The notes under the pieces: model-generated
The model's database searches: none
What the model saw: only the letters and a program-made list of their open reading frames with translations
What the model was told of the DNA's origin: nothing
NCBI GenBank assembly: GCA_016871575.1
Contig: VHCW01000005.1
Location: 32,193 to 96,192, forward strand
Length of the DNA stretch: 64,000 nt
Direction: 5' to 3'
Source: Verrucomicrobiota bacterium
GTDB lineage: Bacteria > Verrucomicrobiota > Verrucomicrobiia > Palsa-1439
Shown here: positions 1 to 11,939 of the stretch, piece after piece
Layout: every line of letters starts with the position of its first letter
Numbering within the stretch: the stretch's first letter is position 1
Made by a program: the position numbers and the translations under genes

Positions 1-667
1 TGGTGGAGTGATGGATGGTGACACGGCCTTGACCGGCTTTGAGGGCGGCTTCGAGCGACTCGATGAGTCGGGCGCGAGTGCGCGGCGCGTTCTCGATGCG
101 GTCTTGGAAAACTTCGAATGTGTCGCCGCGCTTCTCGATTTGCCGGTAGCCTTGCTTCGCGAGCAGGTCGCGGACTTCGCGTTCGGTGAAGTTCTTGGGG
201 ATCTTTACCGGAAAACTGATGACAAGCTGACCGCTGATAGCCGATAGCTGATCGCCAATACTCTGCGACGTGTCGCGTCGAACGGGCTTGCCACAGCCGC
301 GACAATGAAGTTGCGCGGCGCGAGCGAAGAGGAGCTTCAAGTGGTCGTTGAGTTCCGTCATTGTGCCGACGGTGCTCCGGCTTGTCTTGACGGGGTTGGT
401 CTGGTCAATCGCGATGGCGGGCGGGATGCCGTCTATGCGGTCGGCTTTCGGCTTGTCCATGCGGTCGAGGAACTGGCGCGCGTATGGCGAGAAGGTCTCG
501 ACGTAGCGGCGTTGGCCCTCGGCGTAGATCGTGTCGAACGCCAGCGACGATTTGCCGCTGCCGCTGACGCCGGTGACGACGGTCAGCTCGCCCAAGGGCA
601 GCTTGAGGTTGATGCCCTTGAGGTTGTTCTGCCGTGCGCCGACAATCTCGATGAACTCACCGGTCAT
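1..667 (-). CDS. uvrA: Excinuclease ABC subunit A, N-terminal part (3' end outside window)
   Basis: Reverse translation reads MTGEFIEIVGARQNNLKGINLKLPLGELTVVTGVSGSGKSSLAFDTIYAEGQRRYVETFSPYARQFLDRMDKP..., classic UvrA N-terminus with Walker A; ATG complement at 665-667. Not in ORF track because it runs off the edge. Confidence 0.95.
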   Translation of the reverse strand, partial: MTGEFIEIVGARQNNLKGINLKLPLGELTVVTGVSGSGKSSLAFDTIYAEGQRRYVETFSPYARQFLDRMDKPKADRIDGIPPAIAIDQTNPVKTSRSTVGTMTELNDHLKLLFARAAQLHCRGCGKPVRRDTSQSIGDQLSAISGQLVISFPVKIPKNFTEREVRDLLAKQGYRQIEKRGDTFEVFQDRIENAPRTRARLIESLEAALKAGQGRVTIHHST

Positions 668-758
668 AAACTCGCGGTGGTACTGTAACGGATTAGTCGG
701 GCTTGGCAAGACGAGCGTCTAAAGAGACCGAAATCATCTTTGCCGCCGGCCAGAAGAA

Positions 759-3323
759 TTATTTATAGAAGGCCATCACTTCCACGAGATGGCGGCCGGT
801 GTTGGCGGAGTTGTGCGGTTGCGTGACGCGGATGTAACGAACGGCGCGCGGCGTGAAGGCGCAAGTGTAGCCGTCCTCGGTAGAAAGCTCTTTGTTGTTG
901 CGATGGTTGGCGACCATCTCCCAGTGTTGGGCATCGTTTGATACCTCGACAGTGAAGCCATAGTAACGTTCGTCGTTGAAATAACAGACAACGACTACGC
1001 GACCAACGGTCATCGGCTTCTCCAAATCCACCTGCCACCACGGAGTGGGGTCTTGCTTCACATCCGTCGCCCAATAGTTGTTGCTGTCAAAGCGGACACC
1101 ATCGTTGGCCAGTCGCGCGGGATGCTCCGGCAGCGCATTCGAACACGTCACCGGTTTGCCGGTCGTTAGACTGACGGCGTCTTGCTCAACCGGCTGCGGT
1201 TTGAAGTCGCCGTTGTATTTCGCCCAAAGTTTTTGCGCGACGGCGACGCTGTTGCCACGCGGTTTCGCCGGGAACATTTCGCGACGGTCTGACCATTGTG
1301 CCGTCCACTTCACAAGCTCTTGGTTGAACTTCTTCTCGTCGAAAGGCGCGTTGCGGCGAAGCGATTCGGCAGCAGCGTCCAGGAATTGTTTCCATCGCGG
1401 CGCGTAGTAACCGTTCAGCATCCCCGACCATTGTTTGCGCGCATAATCATTGATCGCCTGCGTCTCGCCCCAGAGCGTCAGCACACGACGGGCGTTCCAC
1501 TCACACTTCCCACCCCAACGCTTGGCGTCTTCGAGGTTGCGACCGAGCAGGAATTCCTCTCGCGTAGCGAGCAACTCATCAAGGTCAGCGATCAGGTCGA
1601 GGAAACGCCGCGCCGCCTTCTCAAACTGCACGGCGTCTTTCGCGCGCCACGCTTTGGCCATGTTGTTGTGGAGCAGACCTGCGTGATCAGCGAGCACCTG
1701 ACGCGCGACATTCACCAGATCGAAACGGAACGTGTCCACGCTGCCGAGTTCGTCCGCCGCCTGTAACAAATCGCGCCACGCCTCGGCCAGACGAACGTGA
1801 TCGTAAGGAGTCATCCAGCGTGAGCGGGCCAGCGTCGGCACGGAAGTGACTGCCGACGCACTTCGGGCCGGTGTGTTGAGAACCGAGTCGAACAGTATCT
1901 GCCAAGCGCGTTGTGTTCCGGTATTGTTCCGGCCGTACCGATGATGCGCGTAATCGTTAATCCACGCCTTCATGTCCACCGGCTCGTCACGCCAAGCGTT
2001 CTCGAACATCAAATCGTAGGCGACGGGGTTGTAGCAGAGTCCTTCATTGACAAAGCCGAGGCCGATGAGTTGGCCGCTCGTCGGGTCGCGCCGCGCAGCG
2101 AACAGGCCTTCGTTGTTCTTGTTGAGGGCCGCGCCCAAACCGGCCGTCCGGCCGAAACTCTGCACGTTGCACCAGAGCCACGGTTTGCCGCAGAACGCAT
2201 CGGTCTTGTCCCACATCGGTTTGTTCTCGCAATACAAGTCGAGTATGACCAGCCGGTCGTTGGGAATCGCGTCGAGGAATGCCTTGATGCGTGGTTGAGT
2301 CCAAAACTCGCGCTTGAACATGAATGCCCAACCTTGCAACACCCACACGGTTTGCGGATCACTCGTGGCCATGCCGTCGTAGATGGCACGGCTGAGGTCG
2401 GCGAGATATTTCAAGTCCCCGTTCGGCGGGACCATCTCGATGAACGTATCCGCCGCGTAAAAGTGACCGGCGCCGAATCGCTTCGCCTGTTCCTCCAAGA
2501 ACATCTTCGCGATCTTCGCGAAGAGCGGGTCTAGCGGATCGAGCAGATTCGTTTCCCATTCGATCCATTTGACGCGTTGCAACGGGGCGCTCGGGAAAAG
2601 TTGCGCGACTGCCGGTGGAACGTGGCCGGTGAAACCTTGCAACACCGGCGTCATGCCGAGTTCGCGTTCGCGAGCGAGAATGTTCTTTTCCAGTTCCTCG
2701 TGCTTCGCGATCCAATTCTTTGGCAACGGTCCGCCGTAGCCGTCGAGGCAACCCATCCATTGAAACGGAAGATACGGCGGCCCGGCGAGAAACTCGGTGA
2801 TCTGCGCGTCGCTCATGCCAAGCCGGCGATACACGGCCTGCCACACGGCTTCCTGTCCCGTGACCGACAACGGCATATTCACGCCGTTGAGCGCCATCCA
2901 GTCAATTAGCCGCTCCCACTGCTTCCAGTCCCACCACGGTAGCGAGTAGCCGAAGCAGCAATAGTTCAGGAAGTAACGATGCTTCGCCCAACTCACGCGC
3001 CGGACCTTCGGCTCCACGCGCGGCAACGGCTGCGGCAGGTTCAACTGGTCGCCATACCACGACACGTGGCAGTGGCAGTGATGTTTCAGAAACCAGTTTA
3101 ATCCCATCGCCATCGCCACGCCATTGTTGCCGCGGATGACGACTTTCTTGTCGCGGCTTTCGATCTCGAACACGTCACAACCGTTGTCCGCAGCAATCGT
3201 CTCGAAAACGAATTGGTCTGCATGCTTCGGCAGCAATCGGTGCAACAACGACTTTGTCGCGTCGTTCGCTTCGCACATCGAAATGTAGAAGGTCAGCAGC
3301 AAACACACAATGCAACGTTTCAT
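759..3323 (-). CDS. Secreted alpha-N-acetylglucosaminidase-like (GH89/NAGLU family) with C-terminal F5/8-type (discoidin) domain
   Basis: Signal peptide MKRCIVCLLLTFYISMCEA; NAGLU-like core (WAKHRYFLNYCCFGYSLPWWDWKQWERLIDWMALNGVNMPL); C-term F5/8C-like. ATGA overlap with upstream gene places start at 3323; ORF-track extension to 3662 is upstream gene in another frame. Confidence 0.88.
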   Translation of the reverse strand: MKRCIVCLLLTFYISMCEANDATKSLLHRLLPKHADQFVFETIAADNGCDVFEIESRDKKVVIRGNNGVAMAMGLNWFLKHHCHCHVSWYGDQLNLPQPLPRVEPKVRRVSWAKHRYFLNYCCFGYSLPWWDWKQWERLIDWMALNGVNMPLSVTGQEAVWQAVYRRLGMSDAQITEFLAGPPYLPFQWMGCLDGYGGPLPKNWIAKHEELEKNILARERELGMTPVLQGFTGHVPPAVAQLFPSAPLQRVKWIEWETNLLDPLDPLFAKIAKMFLEEQAKRFGAGHFYAADTFIEMVPPNGDLKYLADLSRAIYDGMATSDPQTVWVLQGWAFMFKREFWTQPRIKAFLDAIPNDRLVILDLYCENKPMWDKTDAFCGKPWLWCNVQSFGRTAGLGAALNKNNEGLFAARRDPTSGQLIGLGFVNEGLCYNPVAYDLMFENAWRDEPVDMKAWINDYAHHRYGRNNTGTQRAWQILFDSVLNTPARSASAVTSVPTLARSRWMTPYDHVRLAEAWRDLLQAADELGSVDTFRFDLVNVARQVLADHAGLLHNNMAKAWRAKDAVQFEKAARRFLDLIADLDELLATREEFLLGRNLEDAKRWGGKCEWNARRVLTLWGETQAINDYARKQWSGMLNGYYAPRWKQFLDAAAESLRRNAPFDEKKFNQELVKWTAQWSDRREMFPAKPRGNSVAVAQKLWAKYNGDFKPQPVEQDAVSLTTGKPVTCSNALPEHPARLANDGVRFDSNNYWATDVKQDPTPWWQVDLEKPMTVGRVVVVCYFNDERYYGFTVEVSNDAQHWEMVANHRNNKELSTEDGYTCAFTPRAVRYIRVTQPHNSANTGRHLVEVMAFYK

Positions 3324-4120
3324 TTCGACTCCTCTTCTTTGCGCAGCAGCCACGTTGCTGCATTTTGCCAGAACTGCTGGTATTGATTCCAGTAAACAAA
3401 GTTGCAGCCCCAATGCGGCGCCGGGTCGGATGTGTAGGCCAGCACACGACCCTTGCCGAACCGGCCGACGGCGATCATGGGATCGCGTGTGCCCTCCCAC
3501 ACCGCCAACACCTCGCAGCCGCGCCGGGGTTTGACGATGTTGTAGCCGAGAATCGGCGGCATCGTCGCAAGATCGAGACCCGCGAAGATCGGATGATTGG
3601 GTTTCACTACGCGGCCCCGCCAACCTTCCGTGCTCTCGCGCAGGTCTTCGTGCTCCAGACATTCGACAGGTAATACCTCCCGCAACTGCGTGCGACCCCA
3701 GCCGCCTTTACCCATCTCGCCGTTGAAACTCAGCCAGCCACCCAGAAACAGCATGTGTTTGCCAGCGCGCAACGCTTCGACGGTCAGACGGACACGGTCA
3801 GGAAACGTTAGCGGTTTCTTGCCGAACTTGCTGCGGTCGAAGAATTGTGGGGCAAGCTGAAAATTCTTCGCTTCAACATCCGAGAACACGAAGGCATCAT
3901 ACTCTGTGAGGATTTCTTCATAGCGCCCCGGTGCCAACCGGTAAAACTCCCAAGTCGGCACGCTGGTCACCCGGTATTGACTCCCCGACTCGATGGCGTC
4001 TTTGAGCCAGTGGCCGTAGTTGAAAATGTCCGTGCCTTTCCAGGCGTAGTTGAATGGCGTCTCGGCAAACACCGGGCCAAGCATCACCGCCCAATCACCG
4101 ACGTAGTAGATGTTTTTCAT
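3320..4120 (-). CDS. Glutamine-amidotransferase-like (class I GATase/ThuA-like fold) protein
   Basis: MKNIYYVGDWAVMLGPVFAETPFNYAWKGTDIFNYGHWLK...GKHMLFLGGWLSFNGEMGKGGWG...GKGRVLAYTSDPAPHWGCNF; family typical of PVC genomes; overlaps downstream GH89 start by 4 nt. Confidence 0.7.
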   Translation of the reverse strand: MKNIYYVGDWAVMLGPVFAETPFNYAWKGTDIFNYGHWLKDAIESGSQYRVTSVPTWEFYRLAPGRYEEILTEYDAFVFSDVEAKNFQLAPQFFDRSKFGKKPLTFPDRVRLTVEALRAGKHMLFLGGWLSFNGEMGKGGWGRTQLREVLPVECLEHEDLRESTEGWRGRVVKPNHPIFAGLDLATMPPILGYNIVKPRRGCEVLAVWEGTRDPMIAVGRFGKGRVLAYTSDPAPHWGCNFVYWNQYQQFWQNAATWLLRKEEESK

Positions 4121-4214
4121 GGAGTTGGTTGTAGCCGGTCCCCGCGCCGCGCGCTTCGCACCGCTGCCCAAAAAATGTCGCTATTCTTGCCACGGCTATT
4201 TATCATGCCGTGCC

Positions 4215-5054
4215 GTGGCGCCAACACGCGAAAGAGCAACGGACGCTGGCCTCGATACGCCGGTTCAGCGGTTGATCTTGGTGGACGAGATCGAGCGGAC
4301 ACAAACCGTCCGGTTTCAATCCCAAAGTCTGCCCGGTCATCTGTTGCACATCGTCACGGCTGGCACCGTGAGCCAGTGGTCCGAAGGACGAGCCGAAGCA
4401 TTCGGTCCGAACGCGGTTGTGTGGTATCACGAGAACGAACCGGTCCGCGGCGAGATTCTTCGTGCGCCGTGGCGGTTCATCACCATCAACTTCCATGCCC
4501 CCACGCTTCCGCCGCCGCCTGACGACCGCCGCGTCCTGCGGGCTGATGCGACGACGCTGCGACTCGGCCGGCGGCTGTTGTCGTTGTGGCGGAATCATTC
4601 AATGCCGCCGTTGGAAAGGCAGTTTCACTGTCACCGCGTACTGTTGGAATTGCTTCACCATTTGTTATCGCGCGACAACCTCAAGATGGCGCCTCAGCTG
4701 GGTGCAAAACTTTGGTGGCGCATTGAGAAACAACTCCGCAGCCGGCTGGAAGAACCTATTACACTTGCGGATGTTCAACGCCTCAGTGGCTCCAGCGCAC
4801 GATCCGTTGCGTGCGCCTGCAAAGCTGCTACTGGTCTGTCACCCATGAAACGGTTGCGGGAAATTCGTCTTGGTTACGCGCGTGGCTTGGTGCAGCACAC
4901 CGATTTGCCAATCACGGAGATTGCGTATCGGGTCGGCTATGCGCGTCCCCAAGAGTTCTCGCGAGACTACCATCGCCGTTTCGATGTCACTCCGCGCGGC
5001 GACCGAGAGCGCGAGCCAGTTTACCGACAGTTGGAACAACCGTCACCCTCATGA
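4215..5054 (+). CDS. AraC-family transcriptional regulator (start uncertain; ORF open from 4110)
   Basis: C-terminal AraC HTH pair: ITLADVQRLSGSSARSVACACKAATGLSPMKRLREIRLGYARGLVQHTDLPITEIAYRVGYARPQEFSRDYHRRFDVTPR. GTG at 4215 avoids overlap with the divergent gene. Confidence 0.85.
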   Translation: MAPTRERATDAGLDTPVQRLILVDEIERTQTVRFQSQSLPGHLLHIVTAGTVSQWSEGRAEAFGPNAVVWYHENEPVRGEILRAPWRFITINFHAPTLPPPPDDRRVLRADATTLRLGRRLLSLWRNHSMPPLERQFHCHRVLLELLHHLLSRDNLKMAPQLGAKLWWRIEKQLRSRLEEPITLADVQRLSGSSARSVACACKAATGLSPMKRLREIRLGYARGLVQHTDLPITEIAYRVGYARPQEFSRDYHRRFDVTPRGDREREPVYRQLEQPSPS

Positions 5055-5109
5055 CAAAACATTGGTTAGTGCAAGGAACCGTCGTTCTTGATGGCGGCCA
5101 CCGACAAAG

Positions 5110-6015
5110 ATGAATCATGGCGCCATGATTGTCGGACGCCTTGCTCCCACACCCAGCGGTGGCCTGCACCTCGGCAATGCGCGCACATTTCTCGTCGCGT
5201 GGCTCTCGGCGCGCGCCGCGGGAGGGCGCGTGTTGCTGCGGATTGACGATCTTGATCAGGCCCGCGTGAAACCGGGCTACGTCGAGCAGGCGCTCGAAGA
5301 TTTGCGCTGGCTCGGACTCGATTGGGACGGCGAACCGCTTTACCAAAGCCGCCGCAACGACGCCTACGCTGCCGTGCTCGAACAACTCCGCGCTGCTGGT
5401 TTGGCGTACCCGTGCGTCTGCAGCCGACGCGAGATTGAGTTGGTCGCGCAAGCCCCGCACGCCGGCGACGAAGGCCCTGCGTACCCCGGAACCTGCCGGA
5501 ACAAAACGCACCACACGAGCGACCGCAAACCGGCGTGGCGTTTCAAGGTGGACGACACGCGAGTCGAGTTCGACGACGCCGTGCACGGACGTTGCGAGTT
5601 TGAATCAGACGACTTTGTGATCTTCCGCAATGATGGCGTTGCGGCCTACCAACTCGCGACTGTCGCGGATGATAATTTTCAAGGCGTGACTGAAGTGGTG
5701 CGCGGCGATGATTTGCTCCGCTCGACGGCCCGGCAGGTGTTGTTGTATCGCGCGCTGAAACTGACGCCGCCGCGTTACCTCCACGTTCCGCTGGTGCTCG
5801 ACGACGCCGGCCACCGGATGGCGAAACGCCGTGACTCGACTCGACTGGCGGCACTGCGTGAAGCCGGCGTTGACGCCGCAAAAATCATCGGCGCGCTTGC
5901 GGCAAGCTGCGGCTGGGCGGAGCTTGGCGAGCGAGCGATGCCGAAGGAGTTGCTCAAGCGATTTGATCTGGCGGTGTTGCCGCGAGAGTCGGTACGGATT
6001 AGTATCGGCGCATGA
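5110..6015 (+). CDS. gluQ: Glutamyl-Q tRNA(Asp) synthetase
   Basis: GRLAPTPSGGLHLGNARTFLVAWLSAR...RIDDLDQARVKPGY...CVCSRREI...GHRMAKRRDSTRL: truncated GluRS-like catalytic core. Confidence 0.92.
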   Translation: MNHGAMIVGRLAPTPSGGLHLGNARTFLVAWLSARAAGGRVLLRIDDLDQARVKPGYVEQALEDLRWLGLDWDGEPLYQSRRNDAYAAVLEQLRAAGLAYPCVCSRREIELVAQAPHAGDEGPAYPGTCRNKTHHTSDRKPAWRFKVDDTRVEFDDAVHGRCEFESDDFVIFRNDGVAAYQLATVADDNFQGVTEVVRGDDLLRSTARQVLLYRALKLTPPRYLHVPLVLDDAGHRMAKRRDSTRLAALREAGVDAAKIIGALAASCGWAELGERAMPKELLKRFDLAVLPRESVRISIGA

Positions 6016-6839
6016 AAAGGTCAGTCATCGCGATGCTGCTGCTTGCCGCCGTCCTATGCCGTGCGGCCGATCCGCTGCCGGATGGCGACACGGTGATGCA
6101 GCGACTGCTTGCCCGGTCGCAAGCGCTCGCGAAAGCGGAGCAAGGCCCGGAGTACACTTACGAAAAATGGTTGGTGATTGAGGAATTGGATGGGCGCGAT
6201 CAGACGGCGAAATCGGAAGAACGGTTGTATCAGGTGCGCTGGGCCGGCGGATTACCGTTGGAACGACTGATCAAAATCCAAGGCCGGCAGGTGACCGACG
6301 CGGAACTGCGCAAGGAAGCAGAGAGGGAAGAACGGCTCCGGCAGAAGTTCGCGGGGGTGGACGTTAAGAAGAAGGCGGCTCAGAAGGAAGGCTGGGTGAC
6401 GATGCAGTTGCTGGAGCGTTTCCAGTTTCAGGTCAAGGAACGAATCGTTCTGCACGAGCGCCCCACGTTGGTGGTGTCGTTTCGCCCCAAGATGGAGAAA
6501 CTTCCGGCGAAGACCATCGCTGACAAGCTGCTGAACCAGTTGGCGGGCACGGTGTGGGTGGATGAAGCGGAAGCGGATGCCGCCAAGTTTTCGGTCACGC
6601 TATTGGAACCCGTCTCGTTCGGGTGGTTCGGAATTTTGGGAGCGTTGCACCGTTGCGAATTGGTGTCGGAACGGCAGCGGATGCCGGGGGGCGTCTGGCT
6701 CGCGACCCGTCAAAGTTTGTTGATCAAAGGGCGTTTCTTCTCCAGCACGTTTCGTTTCCGTCTCACGGAGAATTGCAGTGGGTTTCAGCCCGCCGCAGTG
6801 GCCGCAGGCGTCACGCCTGCGTCACCCGCGCACCCGTAA
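6012..6839 (+). CDS. Hypothetical secreted protein
   Basis: Signal peptide MKRSVIAMLLLAAVLCRAADP; ATGA overlap with gluQ; C-terminal codons lie in a REP hairpin. Confidence 0.75.
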   Translation: MKRSVIAMLLLAAVLCRAADPLPDGDTVMQRLLARSQALAKAEQGPEYTYEKWLVIEELDGRDQTAKSEERLYQVRWAGGLPLERLIKIQGRQVTDAELRKEAEREERLRQKFAGVDVKKKAAQKEGWVTMQLLERFQFQVKERIVLHERPTLVVSFRPKMEKLPAKTIADKLLNQLAGTVWVDEAEADAAKFSVTLLEPVSFGWFGILGALHRCELVSERQRMPGGVWLATRQSLLIKGRFFSSTFRFRLTENCSGFQPAAVAAGVTPASPAHP

Positions 6840-6852
6840 AGGGTGCGGCTAC
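6798..6852. repeat. REPIN-like double hairpin between convergent genes
   Basis: GTGGCCGCAGGCGTCACGCCTGCG then GCACCC-gtaaa-GGGTGCGGCTAC (reverse strand GTAGCCGCACCC...). Confidence 0.6.
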
Positions 6853-7289
6853 CCCAATAATTCTCCAAGCCACGGCGGGGGACGGATCGGTTTGCCGGTG
6901 GCGTCAACGACGGCGTGGACGGTGTAGCCGCTGGCCACCGGCGCGCCGGTGGCGGCTTGGACAATTTCGTGATCGAAACGGATTCGGGCTTTGCCGGCGA
7001 GCGCGACACGGTTCGTCATCCGCAGCAAATCATCGTAGCGCGCCCGTCCGCTGAACTCGACGTGAGCTTCCACCACGGGACAGAATGCGCCGCGCCGTTC
7101 CATCTCGGCGTAGGGAAGGCCGAGCGAACGGAGCAGGTCCGTTCGTCCGCACTCGAACCATTCGAGCGCGCGCGAGTTGTAGAATCCGCCCATCTGGTCG
7201 GTCTCGCTGTAGCGGACACGGAATTCGGTGATGTTCTGCTTGGTTGACACGGTGGTCGCGTTTCTAGCAAGAAGTGCATTGTAGGGCAA
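6849..7289 (-). CDS. Acyl-CoA thioesterase, YbgC/4-hydroxybenzoyl-CoA thioesterase (hotdog) family
   Basis: FRVRYSETDQMGGFYNSRALEWFECGRTDLLRSLGLPYAEMERRGAFCPVVEAHVEF. Confidence 0.88.
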   Translation of the reverse strand: MPYNALLARNATTVSTKQNITEFRVRYSETDQMGGFYNSRALEWFECGRTDLLRSLGLPYAEMERRGAFCPVVEAHVEFSGRARYDDLLRMTNRVALAGKARIRFDHEIVQAATGAPVASGYTVHAVVDATGKPIRPPPWLGELLG

Positions 7290-7303
7290 GCGCCTCGCTT
7301 GCC
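7281..7303 (+). repeat. GTAG-type REP hairpin
   Basis: GTAGGGCAAGCGCCTCGCTTGCC. Confidence 0.65.
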
Positions 7304-7311
7304 ACTGTCGC

Positions 7312-7346
7312 TTGCCACATGAGCCGGCGCAGATTACACTCGGCGC
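7312..7346 (+). promoter_or_regulatory. Sigma70-like promoter, leaderless layout
   Basis: TTGCCA-N17-TACACT-6 nt-ATG(7347). Confidence 0.55.
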
Positions 7347-9359
<2,013 letters not shown>

Positions 9360-9426
9360 ACGAACTTCTTATTCGGAGGATCTTTCCGTTTGCGCTTGTT
9401 GACGCGGCGATTATGATGCGGCCATC

Positions 9427-11877
9427 GTGACGATGCTCCGGCAACAAGCGGCAACATTTTTGATGGCCTCAGCCTTGGCAATCGCTGACGGGGCCGGACC
9501 GTTGCGCGAGACGTTGCTGGCAGCGGGTGTGGAGGAGATCATCTTTGCGCAACGCGTCTCCGGGACGGATCATTGGTATGCGAACTTCGGGTATTACGCG
9601 TCCACGATTGCGGAATGTCCGCCGCACGACGGGTTGCCGAACGAACAAATCCCGGCGCTCTTTGCCGACGGCGGACGATTGTGCCGGTTGAATCTCCGCA
9701 CGGGCAAGCTCACGGTGCTGCTGGACGACCCGCGCGGGGGCGTGCGCGACCCGCAAGTGCATTACGACGGCCAGACGATCCTGTTCTCGTATCGCAAGGG
9801 CGGCCAGCCGTACTACCAACTCTACACGATCCGCAGCGACGGCTCGCGCCTGACGCAACTGACCGATGCGCCCTACGACGACATCGAGCCGTGCTGGTTG
9901 CCCGATGGCGGCATCATGTTTTGCTCGAGCCGTTCCCAGCGGTTTGTGAACTGCCACCGCACGCCGGTGGCGACGCTCTATTGTTGTGACGGCGACGGTC
10001 GCAACGCGCGCCCGATCTCCGCCAACATCGAGCACGACAACACACCGTGGGTGTTGGCCGACGGGCGCGTCCTCTACATGCGCTGGGAATACGTGGACCG
10101 CAGCCAGTTTGCGTTTCATCACCTCTGGACGACGAACCCGGACGGCACGGGACAGATGGTGTTTTACGGCAACCAGTTCAATGGCGGTGTGATGCTCGAT
10201 GCCAAGCCAATCCCCGGCAGCCGCCACGTGGTGGCGTCGTTCTCGCCGGGACACGGCGTGCCGGAGCACATGGGCTACATCACCGTCATTGACCCGACGC
10301 TTGGCCCGGACGACCCGAAGGCGGCGCGCCAGATCAGTCCGGCCAAACGCCAGTTCCGCGACCCGTATCCCATCAACGAGAACTGTTTCCTTGTCGCCGA
10401 CAAAACCGGCCTCTGGGTGATGGACGGCAGCGGCAACCTCGAACCAGTCTTCGCGCCGGCGAACGAGACGCCGAAACTGGAGTGTCACGAGCCGCGACCG
10501 CTCCTGCCGCGACCGCGCGAGCACGTGATTCCTGAACGGGTTGATCCCGCGCAAAAGACCGGGCGTTTGTTTTTATCGGACATCTACCACGGGCGGAACA
10601 TGGCGGGTGTGCGGCGCGGCGAAATCAAAAAGTTGCTGGTCTTGGAGCAACTGCCGAAGCCGGTGAATTTCTCCGGCGGCATGTGGCCGACCAGCGCGGG
10701 CGGCACGTTCACGTTGTCGCGCGTGCTCGGCGCGGTGCCGGTGGCGTCCGACGGCTCCGCGTACTTCGAGGCGCCCGTGTTGCGGCCGTTGTTCTTCGTG
10801 GCGCTGGACGCGAACGATCTCTCGGTGAAACGAATGCAGAGTTTCATGTCGGTGGTGCCCGGCGAAACGACCGGCTGCGTCGGCTGCCACGAATCGCGCC
10901 TGAGCGCGCCGTTGACACCCGGCAAACGCCACGCCGTTCACGGCCGGGAAGCGGATCTCATCCGGCCCGTCGCGGACACGCCGGAGGTGTTCGATTTTCC
11001 GCGCGACATCCAGCCGATTCTTGACCGTCACTGCGTCCGCTGCCACCGCCCGGAGCGGTACGATGGCCGCGTGGACCTCAGCGGCGACCACACGCCGTTA
11101 TTCAGCGTCAGCTACTACACGCTGCTTCAGCGCGGCCTGATTTCCGATGGCCGCAACGAGCGTTACGGCAACCGGCCCCCGCGCACCATCGGCAGTTCCG
11201 CCAGCCGACTGCTGGAACTGTTCGATGGCCGGCACTACGACGTGAACGCCGATGAGCGCGACCGGCGCTGGGTGCGGCTCTGGATCGAGTCGAGCGCGGT
11301 GTTCGCCGGCACGTACGCGGCGCTCGGCTGCGGGATGTATCCCGTCGAGTTTCCGGTCGAAGCGATGGAACGGCGTTGCGGCTCGTGTCACGGCAGCCCG
11401 CCGCCCGCGAAAGGCCAGATCGGCAAGGGACTCTACTTCCGTTTCGGCCAGAACGGCCCGGCGTTGCCGTTGGTGCACGAGTTCAAAGACCTCCAACAGA
11501 TTCGCGGCCGCATCGGCTACTTCAAATTTAACACCGCACTGCCGCCGCAGGCGCTCTGCAACCTCACACGCCCGGAAAAATCGCTACTGCTGCGCGCGCC
11601 GCTCGCGTCTTCTGCCGGTGGAGGCGGAGTCTGCGGCCAGCCGGTTTTTGCCAGCACGCAGGACGACGATTACCGGGCACTGCTGGCTGCGATCACGGCG
11701 GCGAAACAGAAGCGCGACCAGTGGAAACGTTTCGACATGCCCGGCTTCCGTCCCAACGTCTATTACATCCAGACCATGCAGCGTTACGGCATCCTGCCGG
11801 CGCAGTTGCGCGCCGACGAGCCGATTGACAGCTACGCCACCGACCGCGCGTACTGGGCGTCGTTCGGAACCCAATAG
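9427..11877 (+). CDS. TolB-like beta-propeller / c-type cytochrome protein (hydrazine synthase alpha-like architecture)
   Basis: Propeller repeats (DGSRLTQLTDAPYDDIEPCWLPDGGIMFCSSR) plus CVGCH, CVRCH and CGSCH heme c motifs. Confidence 0.8.
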   Translation: MTMLRQQAATFLMASALAIADGAGPLRETLLAAGVEEIIFAQRVSGTDHWYANFGYYASTIAECPPHDGLPNEQIPALFADGGRLCRLNLRTGKLTVLLDDPRGGVRDPQVHYDGQTILFSYRKGGQPYYQLYTIRSDGSRLTQLTDAPYDDIEPCWLPDGGIMFCSSRSQRFVNCHRTPVATLYCCDGDGRNARPISANIEHDNTPWVLADGRVLYMRWEYVDRSQFAFHHLWTTNPDGTGQMVFYGNQFNGGVMLDAKPIPGSRHVVASFSPGHGVPEHMGYITVIDPTLGPDDPKAARQISPAKRQFRDPYPINENCFLVADKTGLWVMDGSGNLEPVFAPANETPKLECHEPRPLLPRPREHVIPERVDPAQKTGRLFLSDIYHGRNMAGVRRGEIKKLLVLEQLPKPVNFSGGMWPTSAGGTFTLSRVLGAVPVASDGSAYFEAPVLRPLFFVALDANDLSVKRMQSFMSVVPGETTGCVGCHESRLSAPLTPGKRHAVHGREADLIRPVADTPEVFDFPRDIQPILDRHCVRCHRPERYDGRVDLSGDHTPLFSVSYYTLLQRGLISDGRNERYGNRPPRTIGSSASRLLELFDGRHYDVNADERDRRWVRLWIESSAVFAGTYAALGCGMYPVEFPVEAMERRCGSCHGSPPPAKGQIGKGLYFRFGQNGPALPLVHEFKDLQQIRGRIGYFKFNTALPPQALCNLTRPEKSLLLRAPLASSAGGGGVCGQPVFASTQDDDYRALLAAITAAKQKRDQWKRFDMPGFRPNVYYIQTMQRYGILPAQLRADEPIDSYATDRAYWASFGTQ

Positions 11878-11939
11878 CCGGCGGACTTGTGCTTGCGCTT
11901 GTGCAAGCTGCCGCTAAGATGACGAAGGAGTCAACCATT

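Noticed and set aside
9427-11877. Possible anammox hydrazine synthase subunit
   Set aside because: Resemblance is propeller + CxxCH architecture only; no hydrazine synthase beta/gamma, hydrazine dehydrogenase or anammox context, and such proteins are common in PVC heterotrophs.
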